64,000 nt of DNA from Roseobacter sp. MED193 (GCF_000152965.1 NZ_CH902583.1:741343-805342), one strand, 5' to 3'. Shown: positions 29,026 to 38,598, counted from the first letter of the stretch. The notes: a model not told the origin generated them from the sequence alone. Numbers and translations are program-made.

Positions 29026-29861
29026 TGCAACAGACAAACGCAATCCAGTCGCCCCATGCGCAGACAAGACTGCCAAAACAACCCATCGCAAAAGTGCTGG
29101 GGTTTGGGCTCGTAACTGGCTTGGCCATCGCGGCTATTGGCGGGCCAGATTTAATCGGAGTGGACCCCGCCAAGCAATCCCTGTTGGCCACGCTTAGCCC
29201 TCCAAGCCTCACACATCCGCTTGGCACAGATCATCTTGGTCGCGATATGGCTGCCCGGCTGTTGTCAGGAGCGCAGCTGTCTTTGTCGCTGGCCTTGTTG
29301 TCCGTCCTGACTGCTGGCTTGCCAGGCACTATCTTAGGCGTCACATCCGCCTGGTTTGGCGGTTGGACAGATCGTCTCCTAGGGGCTTTTGCCGACGCGG
29401 TTCTCGCGATGCCGGGCCTGCTGCTGGTGCTGATGCTTGCAGCGATCGCGCCAGGTTCATGGTGGGCGCTTTATGCCGGTATTTCGTTGACCCTTTGGGT
29501 CGAATACTTCCGCTATACCCGTCAACGGGCTCGGATCATTCTGGCAGACCCCTCGGTTGAGGCCTCTCGCCTGTTGGGCCTTGGTCCCTGGCTTTTGGTA
29601 CGTCGTCACCTGATCCCTGAGATCGGGCCGGGCCTTTTGACCATTGCCGCCTTTGGCGCGGCCACTGCTGTAACTGCGGTTGCAGCACTGGGCTTTGTCA
29701 ACGTCGGTGTTCGGCCCCCAACTGCCGAGTGGGGCGTTATGATGACCGAACTCCTGCCCTATTGGCGAGAGGCGCCGTTTTTGATCCTGCAGCCGGTTGC
29801 CTGCCTGGTCATTACCGTTCTTGCCCTACATCTATCCGTCGGAGGCCTGCGCCGCTCATGA
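29025..29861 (+). CDS. ABC transporter permease, DppC/NikC type
   Basis: A 278-residue partner permease of the DppC/NikC family. HPLGTDHLGRDMAARLLSGA is the hallmark N-terminal motif, and the EAA loop is ASRLLGLGPWLLVRRHLIPE. About six membrane helices are visible. It overlaps both neighbours (TAATG at the start, ATGA at the end), indicating tight translational coupling. Confidence 0.92.
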   Translation: MQQTNAIQSPHAQTRLPKQPIAKVLGFGLVTGLAIAAIGGPDLIGVDPAKQSLLATLSPPSLTHPLGTDHLGRDMAARLLSGAQLSLSLALLSVLTAGLPGTILGVTSAWFGGWTDRLLGAFADAVLAMPGLLLVLMLAAIAPGSWWALYAGISLTLWVEYFRYTRQRARIILADPSVEASRLLGLGPWLLVRRHLIPEIGPGLLTIAAFGAATAVTAVAALGFVNVGVRPPTAEWGVMMTELLPYWREAPFLILQPVACLVITVLALHLSVGGLRRS

Positions 29862-31270
29862 ATACTTCAATCCAAGTGAAAGCCCTTTCAGTCTTTGCGG
29901 GAAAAGAATGCCTTTTGGGACCCGTGAGCTTTCAAGTGGCCCCTGGAGGAACACTTGTTATCATGGGTGAAACCGGCGCAGGCAAAAGCCTTATTGCACA
30001 GGCTATTCTTGGCACCTTACCAGCAGCTTTGCGAGCAGAGGGAGACATCTATATCAACGGCAATCGCGTTGATCAGCTGCCCCAAGTCGAGCGCGCCAAG
30101 CTTTGGGGGCGTGACATTGCAACGCTGCCTCAGGAGCCCTGGCGCGCGCTAGATCCACTGATGCGATCCTTCGGGCAAGTCCAGGAAGCCCATCGCTTTG
30201 TGGCCAGGCGCTCCCCGGACGAAGCACATCAAGCCACCCAAAGCGCGTTTCAGACGCTGAGCCTGACCGGGGCCGAACAGCGCCTTCCTGGAGCGCTTTC
30301 GGGAGGCATGGCGCAACGGGTTGCCTTTGCCGCCGCCACCGCAGCAAAGGCACCGATCCTTCTGGCCGATGAACCAACAAAGGGACTTGACGCCGAACGC
30401 CATAGCAAAGTGATCGATCTATTGGCTGAGGTTCCCCAGGCAGGCGGCACTTTGCTAGCCATCACCCATGAAGCCACTGTTGCTCGTCGTCTTGGCGGTG
30501 TGATGCTGGTGCTGCGAGAGGGCACTTTGGTGGAGCAAGGGCCGACCGCCAAGGTCCTGAATGCCCCGACCGATAGCTACACCCAGTCATTGTTAGACGC
30601 CGACCCGCAGAATTGGCCTGTCAGTGCACCTGCTTCCCTGGGTGAAACGGTCCTAACGGTCAAAAATCTTGCTGTTGCCCGCGGCAATAGGAAATTGTTC
30701 CAAGAGTTTAACCTCGAGCTGCGCGAGGGTGAAAAACTTGCGCTCACAGGCCCCAGCGGGATCGGGAAGACCACGCTCCTGGATGCTTTGGCCGGGCTAT
30801 TGAAACCGCAATCCGGTACAGTTCTGCGGGATCCTTCGCTGTCACGCCACGGGATCCAAAAGCTCTATCAGGACCCGCCCGCGGCCTTTCCAGACCGTAT
30901 TTCCCTGTCGCGCACACTAAAAGACGTTGCAAGGCTGCACAGAACGGATTGGAACGAAGTCCTGCACCATCTGGAACAGCTTGGCATTTCCCCTGCTTTG
31001 CTGAATCGGCGACCAGACGAAGTATCCGGTGGGGAGCTGCAACGGATTTCCATTGCGCGCGCCTTAACCGTAAAGCCAAAGATACTTCTGGCCGACGAAC
31101 CCACCTCGCGCCTTGACCCGATCACCCAACGTGAGACCCTGGCCATGCTCGCAGGCATCGCTGCAAAAACGCGGATCTCCATTGTTCTTGTGACCCATGA
31201 TCAAAATATTGCCCAGAAATGGGCCGATAGAACGATCTCATTGGTGGCAGCGCCCGCGAGCACAGAGTGA
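29858..31270 (+). CDS. ABC transporter ATP-binding protein with two fused nucleotide-binding domains
   Basis: A 470-residue ATPase with two complete domains in one chain, replacing the separate DppD/DppF or NikD/NikE pair. The first domain has GETGAGKS (37-44), LSGGMAQR (147-154) and LLADEPTKGLD. The second has GPSGIGKT (298-305), VSGGELQR and LLADEPTSRLD. The ATG at 29858 overlaps the permease stop (ATGA); a longer frame upstream is only the permease read in another phase. A stem-loop at 31292-31323 follows the gene. Confidence 0.92.
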   Translation: MNTSIQVKALSVFAGKECLLGPVSFQVAPGGTLVIMGETGAGKSLIAQAILGTLPAALRAEGDIYINGNRVDQLPQVERAKLWGRDIATLPQEPWRALDPLMRSFGQVQEAHRFVARRSPDEAHQATQSAFQTLSLTGAEQRLPGALSGGMAQRVAFAAATAAKAPILLADEPTKGLDAERHSKVIDLLAEVPQAGGTLLAITHEATVARRLGGVMLVLREGTLVEQGPTAKVLNAPTDSYTQSLLDADPQNWPVSAPASLGETVLTVKNLAVARGNRKLFQEFNLELREGEKLALTGPSGIGKTTLLDALAGLLKPQSGTVLRDPSLSRHGIQKLYQDPPAAFPDRISLSRTLKDVARLHRTDWNEVLHHLEQLGISPALLNRRPDEVSGGELQRISIARALTVKPKILLADEPTSRLDPITQRETLAMLAGIAAKTRISIVLVTHDQNIAQKWADRTISLVAAPASTE

Positions 31271-31291
31271 ACCGGAAACCTCTGCTCTCAC

Positions 31292-31323
31292 CCCCCTCCG
31301 GCAGGCGCATAGCCTGTCGGGGG
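31292..31323 (+). terminator. Stem-loop after the ABC importer operon
   Basis: CCGGCAGGC and GCCTGTCGG form a 9-bp stem (one G-T pair) with a GCATA loop, flanked by C and G runs that extend it. It is not followed by a clear T-run, so it is a probable rather than certain terminator. Confidence 0.5.
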
Positions 31324-31499
31324 CAATTTGAAGCGCACTCAAACGCCCCCCCCACCCCTAACAGACCTGCGGCAGCGCTCTGGGCAAAGCTTTCCGCTGA
31401 TACTTTATTGGTTTTGCCATCAATAGACCAAAGTGACCTTTGGTGATGCAAGTACCAGGGGCACAAAACGGAGACCTAGCGCCCTTGCCAATCCCAGGC

Positions 31500-32219
31500 T
31501 CAGCCGCGCAAATGCAAATCCGTTTCCTCGGGCGCGAACCATTCATGGTTTGCGGCGCGGATCCGATCTATCTGCTGGCGAATTCGGCTCAGGTGGTCAC
31601 GAATTGCTTCGCTAGCGCCCTCTACATCACGCGCCCTTAATTTTCTCATGATTTCAACGTGGTCGTTCCAGGCATCACGCGAAGCAAAACTGAGCGACAG
31701 CATGCGCACCCGATCCATGTGCCCCTTGTTCTCGGCAATCAGATCCCAGAAGAACCCGACACCAGCACGGGTGCAGATCTCGTGATGGAAAAGATCATCG
31801 AGCCGGTGAAACTCCTGTTTATCCTCGGCCCTGACTGCAACGTCTTGCAGTTCGATCACATTTTCCAGCGCATCAAGGTCTTCTGAATTCAGGGTAAAGG
31901 CAGCTGTACGGACGGTCTCGACCTCAAGCGCTGTGCGGATCGCCCGTGCCCGCATGACCGCGTTTTCAGAAATCAGGGTGATCGTGGTGGCCCGCTGAGG
32001 GCGGATCAAAAGAAATCCCAGCTTCGCAAGACGAAAGAAGGCATCACGCACAGGTTGTCGCGACACCCCCAGAGCCTTCGCCAACTCCGCCTCAGATATC
32101 TTGCTCCCTGGCTCCAGCTCAAGCGAGAGGATCTGCCGCTGCAGCTGCGCAAAGACCTGCTCAGCTGCTGATGGACGCGAAGATGGCTCCTGACTGGCAA
32201 GCGGCTTGATCTCAAGCAT
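31500..32219 (-). CDS. GntR-family regulator (FadR/FCD subgroup) of uronate catabolism
   Basis: A 239-residue regulator. A winged helix-turn-helix occupies about 18-85 (EAELAKALGVSRQPVRDAFF), followed by an all-helical FCD effector domain (about 95-225). The Asp/His residues that bind a metal in this family are visible (RLDDLFHHEI, later H residues). It is divergent from the uronate operon and the two starts are about 100 bp apart, with a near-palindrome between them. By analogy with UxuR/ExuR it is probably a repressor released by a uronate or a pathway intermediate. Confidence 0.88.
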   Translation of the reverse strand: MLEIKPLASQEPSSRPSAAEQVFAQLQRQILSLELEPGSKISEAELAKALGVSRQPVRDAFFRLAKLGFLLIRPQRATTITLISENAVMRARAIRTALEVETVRTAAFTLNSEDLDALENVIELQDVAVRAEDKQEFHRLDDLFHHEICTRAGVGFFWDLIAENKGHMDRVRMLSLSFASRDAWNDHVEIMRKLRARDVEGASEAIRDHLSRIRQQIDRIRAANHEWFAPEETDLHLRG

Positions 32220-32231
32220 GACAATTCTCCC

Positions 32232-32261
32232 TTGACTGAAACTGATATACTAGAATATTAC
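32232..32261 (+). promoter_or_regulatory. Candidate promoter and GntR operator of the uronate operon
   Basis: TTGACT (32232-32237) and TATTAC (32256-32261) are spaced 18 bp as -35/-10. The spacer holds ATATACTAGAATAT (32245-32258), symmetric at 12 of 14 positions around CTAG. That is suited to a dimeric repressor blocking the promoter. The GntR gene starts 12 bp away on the other strand. Confidence 0.5.
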
Positions 32262-32321
32262 TATAAGAGACAGGGCATTGTCCAGCAGATAAAGCCTTTA
32301 AAAAATTGGAAAAATAGAAAA

Positions 32322-33728
32322 ATGCCTATCCTGGACGAGAATCGCCTCCTACCAACTGACCCCACCCTGCGCGGCCTGGCGCGAGAGCTCTATCAGAGCG
32401 TAAAAGACGCCCCTATCCTCTCCCCGCATGGCCACACGGACCCCCGCTGGTTTGCCGAAAACACGCCATTTCAAGATCCCGCACAGCTCTTTGTGACGCC
32501 CGATCACTATGTGTTTCGGATGCTGCACAGTCAGGGGACGCGCCTCGAAGATCTGGGTGTGCCGCGGGTGGATGGCGGTCCAACCGAGGTCGACGGTCGC
32601 AAGATCTGGCGGCGCTTTGCCGAGAACTACCACCTGTTTCGTGGCACACCGTCGCGGATCTGGCTCGATCATGCCTTTCAGGAGGTGTTCGCGCTGGATG
32701 TTCGGCTAAGCAAAGAGACCGCAGACCTATACTATGACCATATCGCCGATTGCCTGGCGCGCCCCGAGTATCGCCCGCGCGCGCTGTTTGAGACCTTCGG
32801 CATTGAAGTCATCGCCACCACCGAAAGCCCCCTGGATGATCTAAAGTGGCACCGGATGATACAGGACAGCGGCTGGAGCGGGCGAGTCATCACCGCCTAT
32901 CGCCCGGATGCGGTCATTGACCCCGACTTCGAAGGCTTTGTGCAAAACGTCGAGACCTTCTGCGCCCTTGCGGGTGAAAGCGCCGCCAGCTTTGACGGAT
33001 ACCTCAATGCCCATCGCAATCGCCGCGCCTATTTCAAACAGTTCGGCGCCACCTCGACCGACCACGGTCACCCCAGCGCGACAACGCGCAACCTCACCCG
33101 CAGCGAGACCGAGGCGCTTTATGCCCGTGTCATGACTGGCAAGGCAGATACGGCAGAGCGCGAGGATTTCCGAGGACAGATGCTGACCGAAATGGCGCGG
33201 CTGTCGCTCGAGGACGGTCTGGTCATGCAGTTGCATCCCGGATCCATGCGCAATCACTCTAGCAGTGTTTTGAACCGTTTCGGCCGCGACAAGGGCTACG
33301 ACATCCCGGCCCGCACCGACTATGTGACGGCGCTGAAGCCACTGCTGGATGCGGTAGGCATGGAACCGGATCTGACGCTGATCCTCTTTACCCTTGATGA
33401 AACCACCTATGCCCGCGAACTGGCGCCGCTGGCCGGCGTCTACCCCTGCCTGCGCCTTGGACCTGCCTGGTGGTTCCACGACAGCTATGAGGGCATGATG
33501 CGGTTCCGCCAGATGACCACGGAAACCGCAGGGTTCTACAACACAGTCGGGTTCAACGATGATACCCGCGCCTTTTGCTCGATTCCGGCCCGTCACGACG
33601 TGGCGCGCCGGGTCGATGCAAGTTACCTCGCCACGCTGGTCTCCACCGGGCGGCTGGCCATGGACGAGGCATTTGAGGTCGTGGAGGACCTCACACACCG
33701 GCTTGCACGCCAAGCCTACCGGCTTTGA
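32322..33728 (+). CDS. uxaC: Uronate isomerase (glucuronate/galacturonate isomerase)
   Basis: A 468-residue amidohydrolase-fold isomerase, close to E. coli UxaC (470). It converts D-glucuronate to D-fructuronate and D-galacturonate to D-tagaturonate. The metal-binding H-x-H is in LSPHGHTDPRWF near residue 35, and other family segments include FEVFGIEVIATTESP-like text and MQLHPGSMRNHS. The ATG at 32322 matches the family N-terminus (LLPTDPTLRGLARELY); an in-frame ATG at 32232 lies in the promoter. It opens the uronate operon. Confidence 0.95.
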   Translation: MPILDENRLLPTDPTLRGLARELYQSVKDAPILSPHGHTDPRWFAENTPFQDPAQLFVTPDHYVFRMLHSQGTRLEDLGVPRVDGGPTEVDGRKIWRRFAENYHLFRGTPSRIWLDHAFQEVFALDVRLSKETADLYYDHIADCLARPEYRPRALFETFGIEVIATTESPLDDLKWHRMIQDSGWSGRVITAYRPDAVIDPDFEGFVQNVETFCALAGESAASFDGYLNAHRNRRAYFKQFGATSTDHGHPSATTRNLTRSETEALYARVMTGKADTAEREDFRGQMLTEMARLSLEDGLVMQLHPGSMRNHSSSVLNRFGRDKGYDIPARTDYVTALKPLLDAVGMEPDLTLILFTLDETTYARELAPLAGVYPCLRLGPAWWFHDSYEGMMRFRQMTTETAGFYNTVGFNDDTRAFCSIPARHDVARRVDASYLATLVSTGRLAMDEAFEVVEDLTHRLARQAYRL

Positions 33729-33752
33729 ACAGCCATTTTCTGGGAGGAAAAA

Positions 33753-34730
33753 ATGAATAAATTGACCCTTACGGCCGCATTGCTGGCCTCTGCTGGCTTC
33801 GCCAGCGCCGCTGGCGCCTGCGAGACCACCCTGCGGTCTTCGGACACCCACCCCGAAGGCTATCCGACCGTCGTCGCGGTCGAGAAGATGGGCGAAATCC
33901 TCAAGGACAGCACCGATGGCAGCCTCTGCGTCGAAGTCTTCCACTCCGCCCAGCTGGGTCAGGAAAAAGACACTATTGAACAAACCCAGTTCGGCGTTAT
34001 TGACCTCAACCGCGTCTCGCTTGGCCCCTTCAATAACATCATTCCCGAAACCCAGATCCCGTCCCTGCCCTATATCTTCCGCTCGGTCGAACATATGCAC
34101 AAGGTCATGGATGGCCCTGTCGGCCAGCAAATCCTGGATGCCTTTGCAGCCCATGATCTGATCGGGCTCGCCTTCTATGATGGCGGCTCGCGCAGCTTCT
34201 ACAATAGCGAAAAGCCGATCCAGTCGATGGAAGATCTGGCTGGAATGAAGTTCCGCGTGATGCAGTCTGACCTGTTTGTTGACATGGTCTCTGCCCTTGG
34301 TGCCAATGCAACCCCAATGCCCTATGGCGAGGTCTATTCCTCGATCCAGACCGGCGTGATTGACGGCGCAGAGAACAACTGGCCCTCCTACGAAAGCTCG
34401 GGCCATTTCGAGGTCGCCAAATACTACACCCTCGATCAGCACCTGATCGTGCCTGAGGTTCTGGTCATGTCGAAGAAGACCTGGGATAGCCTTTCGGCTG
34501 ATCAGCAGGAGGCCGTAAGGGCCGCTGCGCGCGCTTCTGTTCCAGTCATGCGCGACCTCTGGGCCGAACGGGAAAAAGCCTCTGAGGCGAAAATCGTCGC
34601 AGCCGGCGTAGAGGTCATTACTGACATCGACAAAACCCCCTTCATCGAAGCAATGGTTCCCGTCTACCAGAAGTATGTCACAACAGACACGCTCAAGGAC
34701 CTGGTGACGCGGATTCAGGCGACTGAATAA
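33753..34730 (+). CDS. dctP: TRAP transporter solute-binding protein (DctP type), probable uronate receptor
   Basis: A 325-residue periplasmic binding protein with a signal peptide (residues 1-22, cut after AGA). The DctP fold is shown by [20 protein letters not shown] and the carboxylate-binding Arg in [12 protein letters not shown], followed by [20 protein letters not shown]. It lies between uxaC and the rest of the uronate pathway, so a hexuronate or an unsaturated uronate is the likely ligand. A GGGAGG site precedes the ATG. Confidence 0.92.
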   Translation: MNKLTLTAALLASAGFASAAGACETTLRSSDTHPEGYPTVVAVEKMGEILKDSTDGSLCVEVFHSAQLGQEKDTIEQTQFGVIDLNRVSLGPFNNIIPETQIPSLPYIFRSVEHMHKVMDGPVGQQILDAFAAHDLIGLAFYDGGSRSFYNSEKPIQSMEDLAGMKFRVMQSDLFVDMVSALGANATPMPYGEVYSSIQTGVIDGAENNWPSYESSGHFEVAKYYTLDQHLIVPEVLVMSKKTWDSLSADQQEAVRAAARASVPVMRDLWAEREKASEAKIVAAGVEVITDIDKTPFIEAMVPVYQKYVTTDTLKDLVTRIQATE

Positions 34731-34802
34731 TCTCAAAACAGCTTTGGGGGCGCGCTCAGGCTGCGCCTCCTCACTCATGAATGACAGCGGAAGGGGGGAT
34801 CC

Positions 34803-35399
34803 GTGCAACAGGTTATGCTACGGATTGCGCGTGCAACAGGGCTATTGGCCCAAACGGGTCTATGGGTGGCGGGGACAGGCGTCGTGCTGATGACCCTCTT
34901 CATCGCAGCCCAGGTGTTCTGGCGCTACGTGCTGAATGATTCACTGCCCTGGACCGAGCCGGCCGCGGTGATGATCATGGGCTGGTTCATCTTTCTGGGC
35001 GCCGCTGTCGGGATTCGCGAAGGCTATCACCTTGCCTTTGACGTGGTGATCTTCGTGCTGCCGGAACGCGCGCGCCTGTGGTGTTTTTCCATATCCGACG
35101 TGGTGATCTGTGCCTTTGGCGCAGGGATGACGAAATATGGCACCGATCTGGCAATCAAAACTGCCGGCAATAAACTACCCTCTCTGGGCATCTCGGGTGC
35201 CTTCGATTTCCTGCCACTGGTGGTGGGCGGTGCACTGCTGGTGCTGTTCACGCTGGAACGGCTGGCCCGCCGCGCTGCTGGCCTGCCAACGCGACGGTTC
35301 GGCGATGATCACGACGATGAGGCGCAAAATCGCCCGACCTCGCAATCTGCCTCTGCGGCGACGTCCGATGGCGCTGCCATGACCACAGAAAAGGCCTGA
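34803..35399 (+). CDS. dctQ: TRAP transporter small membrane subunit (DctQ type)
   Basis: A 198-residue protein with four membrane helices. The family motif is seen as FWRYVLNDSLPWTEPAAVMIMGWFIFLG and GIREGYHLAFDV (shown in parts). It has a long polar C-terminal tail of about 45 residues after the last helix, which is unusual for the family. It starts with GTG after GGGGGGAT. It pairs with the DctM subunit 5 bp downstream. Confidence 0.9.
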   Translation: MQQVMLRIARATGLLAQTGLWVAGTGVVLMTLFIAAQVFWRYVLNDSLPWTEPAAVMIMGWFIFLGAAVGIREGYHLAFDVVIFVLPERARLWCFSISDVVICAFGAGMTKYGTDLAIKTAGNKLPSLGISGAFDFLPLVVGGALLVLFTLERLARRAAGLPTRRFGDDHDDEAQNRPTSQSASAATSDGAAMTTEKA

Positions 35400-35404
35400 C
35401 CCCG

Positions 35405-36685
35405 ATGGAACTCTGGATTCTCTTTGGCACCTTTAGCGTGCTGCTCTTGATCGGAACGCCAGTCGCCTTTTGCCTTGGCGCGGCCTCCTTTGCCACCGTT
35501 CTCTATCTGGATCTGCCGCCGGTGGTGGTGTTTCAGCGCCTGAACTCGGGCGTGTCAGTCTATGCCCTGATGGCGATCCCCTTTTTCATCTATGCCGGCG
35601 ATTTGATGGTGCGTGGAGACATTGCCCGCCGCCTGGTGGCCCTGGCCTCTGCCCTGGTGGGGCACATGCGCGGCGGCCTGGGCCAGGTCAATATCGCCGC
35701 CTCGGTGATGTTTGGCGGGGTATCCGGATCGGCCGCCGCTGATGCCTCTGCTGTCGGCGGCCTGATGGTGCCGCAAATGAAGGAGCGCGGCTACGGCGCT
35801 GACTACGCAGTTAACATAACGGTTGTTTCTTCGATCATCGCGCTGATGCTGCCCCCCTCACACAACATGATCATCTATTCGATTGCAGCCGGCGGCAAGA
35901 TCTCGATCGCGGATCTGTTTACCGCCGGCATTGTGCCCGGGCTGCTGTTGGCCCTGTCTCTAATGGCTGTGGCTTGGTTCGTGGCCAAGAAACGCGGTTA
36001 CCCGACAGAAGCGTTTCCGGGTCTTCGGATGCTGGGCGTTCTCTTTGCCAGTGCCGCGCCGGGGCTGATCCTGATCCTGATCATCTTTGGCGGCGTGCGT
36101 TCGGGTGTCTTCACCGCTTCCGAAAGCTCTAACATCGCGGTGGTCTATGCCTTGTTCGTGACCCTGCTGGTCTATCGCAGCCTGACTTGGAGCGAATTCG
36201 TCGCTGCCACCCTCGCTGCGGTGCGCACCACGGCCATGGTCCTGATGGTCATCGGCTGCGCCGCGGCCTTTGGCTGGCTTCTCGCTTTCTTGCGGGTGCC
36301 CGCCATGCTGGTGGCCGCGTTGCAGGGCCTGTCCGACAATCCCATCGTGATCCTTCTGCTGATCAATCTGGTGCTGCTGCTGCTCGGCACCTTCATGGAT
36401 ATGTCGCCGCTGATCGTGATCACCACACCGATCTTCCTGCCCGTGGCGCAGGCCTTTGGCGTCGATCCGGTGCATTTCGGCGTGATCCTGATCCTGAACC
36501 TCGGCATCGGCCTGTGTACGCCACCGGTGGGCGCCGTTCTCTTTGTGGGCTGCGCCGTCGGGAGGGTGTCGATCTGGTCGGTGATGCACTCGATCTGGCC
36601 CTTCTACCTGGCCGCCGTCGCGACGCTGATGGCCGTGACCTATGTTCCGGCTCTGTCGCTCTGGCTGCCCTCCATGTTCCACTAA
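35405..36685 (+). CDS. dctM: TRAP transporter large membrane subunit (DctM type)
   Basis: A 426-residue sodium-coupled transport subunit with about twelve helices. Typical features are the N-terminal LIGTPVAFCLGAASF, AIPFFIYAGDLMVRG, and FGGVSGSAAADASAVGGLM, plus MLPPSHNMIIYS and a late LNLGIGLCTPPVGAVLF. It works with the preceding DctQ and the DctP receptor. Confidence 0.94.
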   Translation: MELWILFGTFSVLLLIGTPVAFCLGAASFATVLYLDLPPVVVFQRLNSGVSVYALMAIPFFIYAGDLMVRGDIARRLVALASALVGHMRGGLGQVNIAASVMFGGVSGSAAADASAVGGLMVPQMKERGYGADYAVNITVVSSIIALMLPPSHNMIIYSIAAGGKISIADLFTAGIVPGLLLALSLMAVAWFVAKKRGYPTEAFPGLRMLGVLFASAAPGLILILIIFGGVRSGVFTASESSNIAVVYALFVTLLVYRSLTWSEFVAATLAAVRTTAMVLMVIGCAAAFGWLLAFLRVPAMLVAALQGLSDNPIVILLLINLVLLLLGTFMDMSPLIVITTPIFLPVAQAFGVDPVHFGVILILNLGIGLCTPPVGAVLFVGCAVGRVSIWSVMHSIWPFYLAAVATLMAVTYVPALSLWLPSMFH

Positions 36686-36698
36686 GGACCTGTATTCA

Positions 36699-37013
36699 AT
36701 GCTGAAATCATTCCCCGAAGTCGATGCCGGTCCGGATGTCACCCGGCAGGTTCTGTCCGATGCGCCTGAGCTGATGGTGGTCTCGTTCCGCTTTAACGCA
36801 AATGGCGCGACCGGCGCGCTGCATAGCCATCCCCATGTGCAGTCCACCTACTGCAAATCCGGGCGCTTTCGCTTCACAGTCGCGGGCGAAACCTTCGAGA
36901 TTGGCCCTGGCGACAGCTTCATCATCCCCTCCGGCGCCGAACACGGCTGCACCTGCCTAAAACCCGGAGAGCTGATCGACACCTTCACGCCACGCCGCGA
37001 CGACTTTTTGTAA
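36699..37013 (+). CDS. kdgF: Cupin protein KdgF (unsaturated uronate linearisation)
   Basis: A 104-residue single-domain cupin. The metal ligands fit H-x-H (LHSHPHVQ), Q/E and the later H (GAEHGCT), with the cupin turn GETFEIGPGDSFIIPSG. KdgF turns the unsaturated uronates released by polysaccharide lyases into the open-chain 5-keto-4-deoxyuronate used by KduI. Its place directly before kduI and kduD supports the assignment. ATG 36699 is chosen over a longer frame that begins inside dctM; AAGGA lies 11 bp upstream. Confidence 0.88.
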   Translation: MLKSFPEVDAGPDVTRQVLSDAPELMVVSFRFNANGATGALHSHPHVQSTYCKSGRFRFTVAGETFEIGPGDSFIIPSGAEHGCTCLKPGELIDTFTPRRDDFL

Positions 37014-37024
37014 CAGGATACCCC

Positions 37025-37849
37025 ATGCTTCACGTTGAAACCCGCCACGCCGTTCACGCCGATCATGCCAAGGGCATGGACACCGACAGCCTGCGCCGCC
37101 ATTTCCTGACCGAGGACATGTTTCAGGACGGGCAGATCCGGCTGATTTACACCCACTACGATCGCTTCACCATGGGCGGCGCAGTGCCAGGCGGCAGCCC
37201 GCTGACTCTTGGCAAGGTGGCAGAAACCCGCACCGAAACCTTTCTGGAGCGGCGTGAGATGGGCATCGTCAACATTGGCGACACCGGCACCGTCAGCGCC
37301 GCAGGGCAGGTATGGACGCTGGAGCGCGGTGATGTCCTGTACCTCGGCATGGGCGCAGGCGAAGTCACATTTGATGGCGCGGGGCGGTTCTATATCACTT
37401 CGGCCCCGGCGCACCGGACCTGCGACCACCGGCTTATCCGGCTGAGCGAGGCAAGCCAGGTCGAAATGGGCGAAGCCGCCACCTCCAACAAGCGGGTGAT
37501 CAACCAGTTCATCCACCCCACCGTCATGGACAGCTGCCAGTTGGTTCTGGGCTATACCACGCTGGTTGAAGGTTCAGTCTGGAACACCATGCCGGCCCAT
37601 ACCCATGACCGCCGGATGGAGGCCTATCTCTATTGGGACATGACCCCTGAAGCCCGCGTTCTGCACCTGATGGGAGAGCCGCAGGAGACACGGCATCTGT
37701 TCATCGCCAACGAGCAAGGCGCCCTGTCGCCGCCCTGGTCGATCCATTCCGGTGCGGGCATCGGCAGCTACACCTTCATCTGGGCCATGGCCGGCGACAA
37801 TGTTGACTACACCGACATGGATTTCCACCAGCCGGGCGACCTAAAATGA
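37025..37849 (+). CDS. kduI: 5-keto-4-deoxyuronate isomerase (4-deoxy-L-threo-5-hexulose-uronate ketol-isomerase)
   Basis: A 274-residue cupin-fold isomerase, the usual KduI length. It converts 5-keto-4-deoxyuronate to 2,5-diketo-3-deoxygluconate. N-terminal LHVETRHAVHADHAKGMDT and the metal site PAHTHDRRMEAYLYW are diagnostic. The stop overlaps the kduD start (ATGA). Together with KdgF and KduD it shows that the cell eats products of uronic-acid polysaccharide lyases as well as free uronates. Confidence 0.95.
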   Translation: MLHVETRHAVHADHAKGMDTDSLRRHFLTEDMFQDGQIRLIYTHYDRFTMGGAVPGGSPLTLGKVAETRTETFLERREMGIVNIGDTGTVSAAGQVWTLERGDVLYLGMGAGEVTFDGAGRFYITSAPAHRTCDHRLIRLSEASQVEMGEAATSNKRVINQFIHPTVMDSCQLVLGYTTLVEGSVWNTMPAHTHDRRMEAYLYWDMTPEARVLHLMGEPQETRHLFIANEQGALSPPWSIHSGAGIGSYTFIWAMAGDNVDYTDMDFHQPGDLK

Positions 37850-38598
37850 GCGCTTTTTCTCTGGCAGGCCGCAGGGCGCTGGTAACCGGGGCCAATACTG
37901 GCATCGGCCAGGCCATCGCCGTAGCGCTGGCGGCGCAGGGCGCGCGCGTCACCTGCGCCGGTCGACGTCCCTGCGATGAGACGATAACCCAGATCTCTGC
38001 TGCAGGCGGCGCGGCGGAGGGGCTGATCCTTGATCTGACCGATCCCATGGCCGCTGCGGATGTGTTTGCTGGGCAGGACTATTCGATCCTGGTGAACAAT
38101 GCCGGCATTATCCGCCGCGCCGACAGCCTGGAGTTTTCGGAAGAGGACTGGGATGCGGTGATGGACGTGAACCTCAAGGCGCTGTTTTTCACCACGCAGG
38201 CCTTTGCCCGCGCCTATATCAACACGCCCTCCGAAGGAGGCAGCCACGCCGCGGTCGTCAACATCGCCTCCCTGCTGTCGTTTCAGGGCGGTATCCGGGT
38301 GCCCTCCTACACCGCATCCAAACACGGGGTGGCCGGGTTGACCAAGATCCTTGCCAATGAATGGGCCGCCAAAGGCATCAATGTGAACGCCATCGCACCG
38401 GGCTATATCGCCACCAACAACACTGCCGCGCTACAGGCCGATCCCGAGCGCAACCGCGCCATTGTCGACCGGATCCCTGCTGGGCGTTGGGGCGCCCCCG
38501 AGGATATCGCAGGCACCGCTGCCTTTCTGTGCTCTGCCGCCGCGCAGTATATTCACGGCGCGGTTCTGAACGTGGATGGAGGCTGGCTTGCCCGCTGA
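37846..38598 (+). CDS. kduD: 2-dehydro-3-deoxy-D-gluconate 5-dehydrogenase (SDR family)
   Basis: A 250-residue short-chain dehydrogenase. The cofactor motif is TGANTGIG near residue 14, with NNAG and the catalytic Y-x3-K (SYTASKHG). It reduces 2,5-diketo-3-deoxygluconate to 2-keto-3-deoxygluconate (KDG). The position directly after kduI identifies it among the many related SDR enzymes. It ends 23 bp inside the next gene. Confidence 0.93.
   Translation: MSAFSLAGRRALVTGANTGIGQAIAVALAAQGARVTCAGRRPCDETITQISAAGGAAEGLILDLTDPMAAADVFAGQDYSILVNNAGIIRRADSLEFSEEDWDAVMDVNLKALFFTTQAFARAYINTPSEGGSHAAVVNIASLLSFQGGIRVPSYTASKHGVAGLTKILANEWAAKGINVNAIAPGYIATNNTAALQADPERNRAIVDRIPAGRWGAPEDIAGTAAFLCSAAAQYIHGAVLNVDGGWLAR

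Noticed and set aside
32841-34808. 655-codon reading frame on the minus strand opposite uxaC and dctP
   Set aside because: It lies wholly opposite two well-identified genes and has the composition of an antisense shadow in a GC-rich genome.
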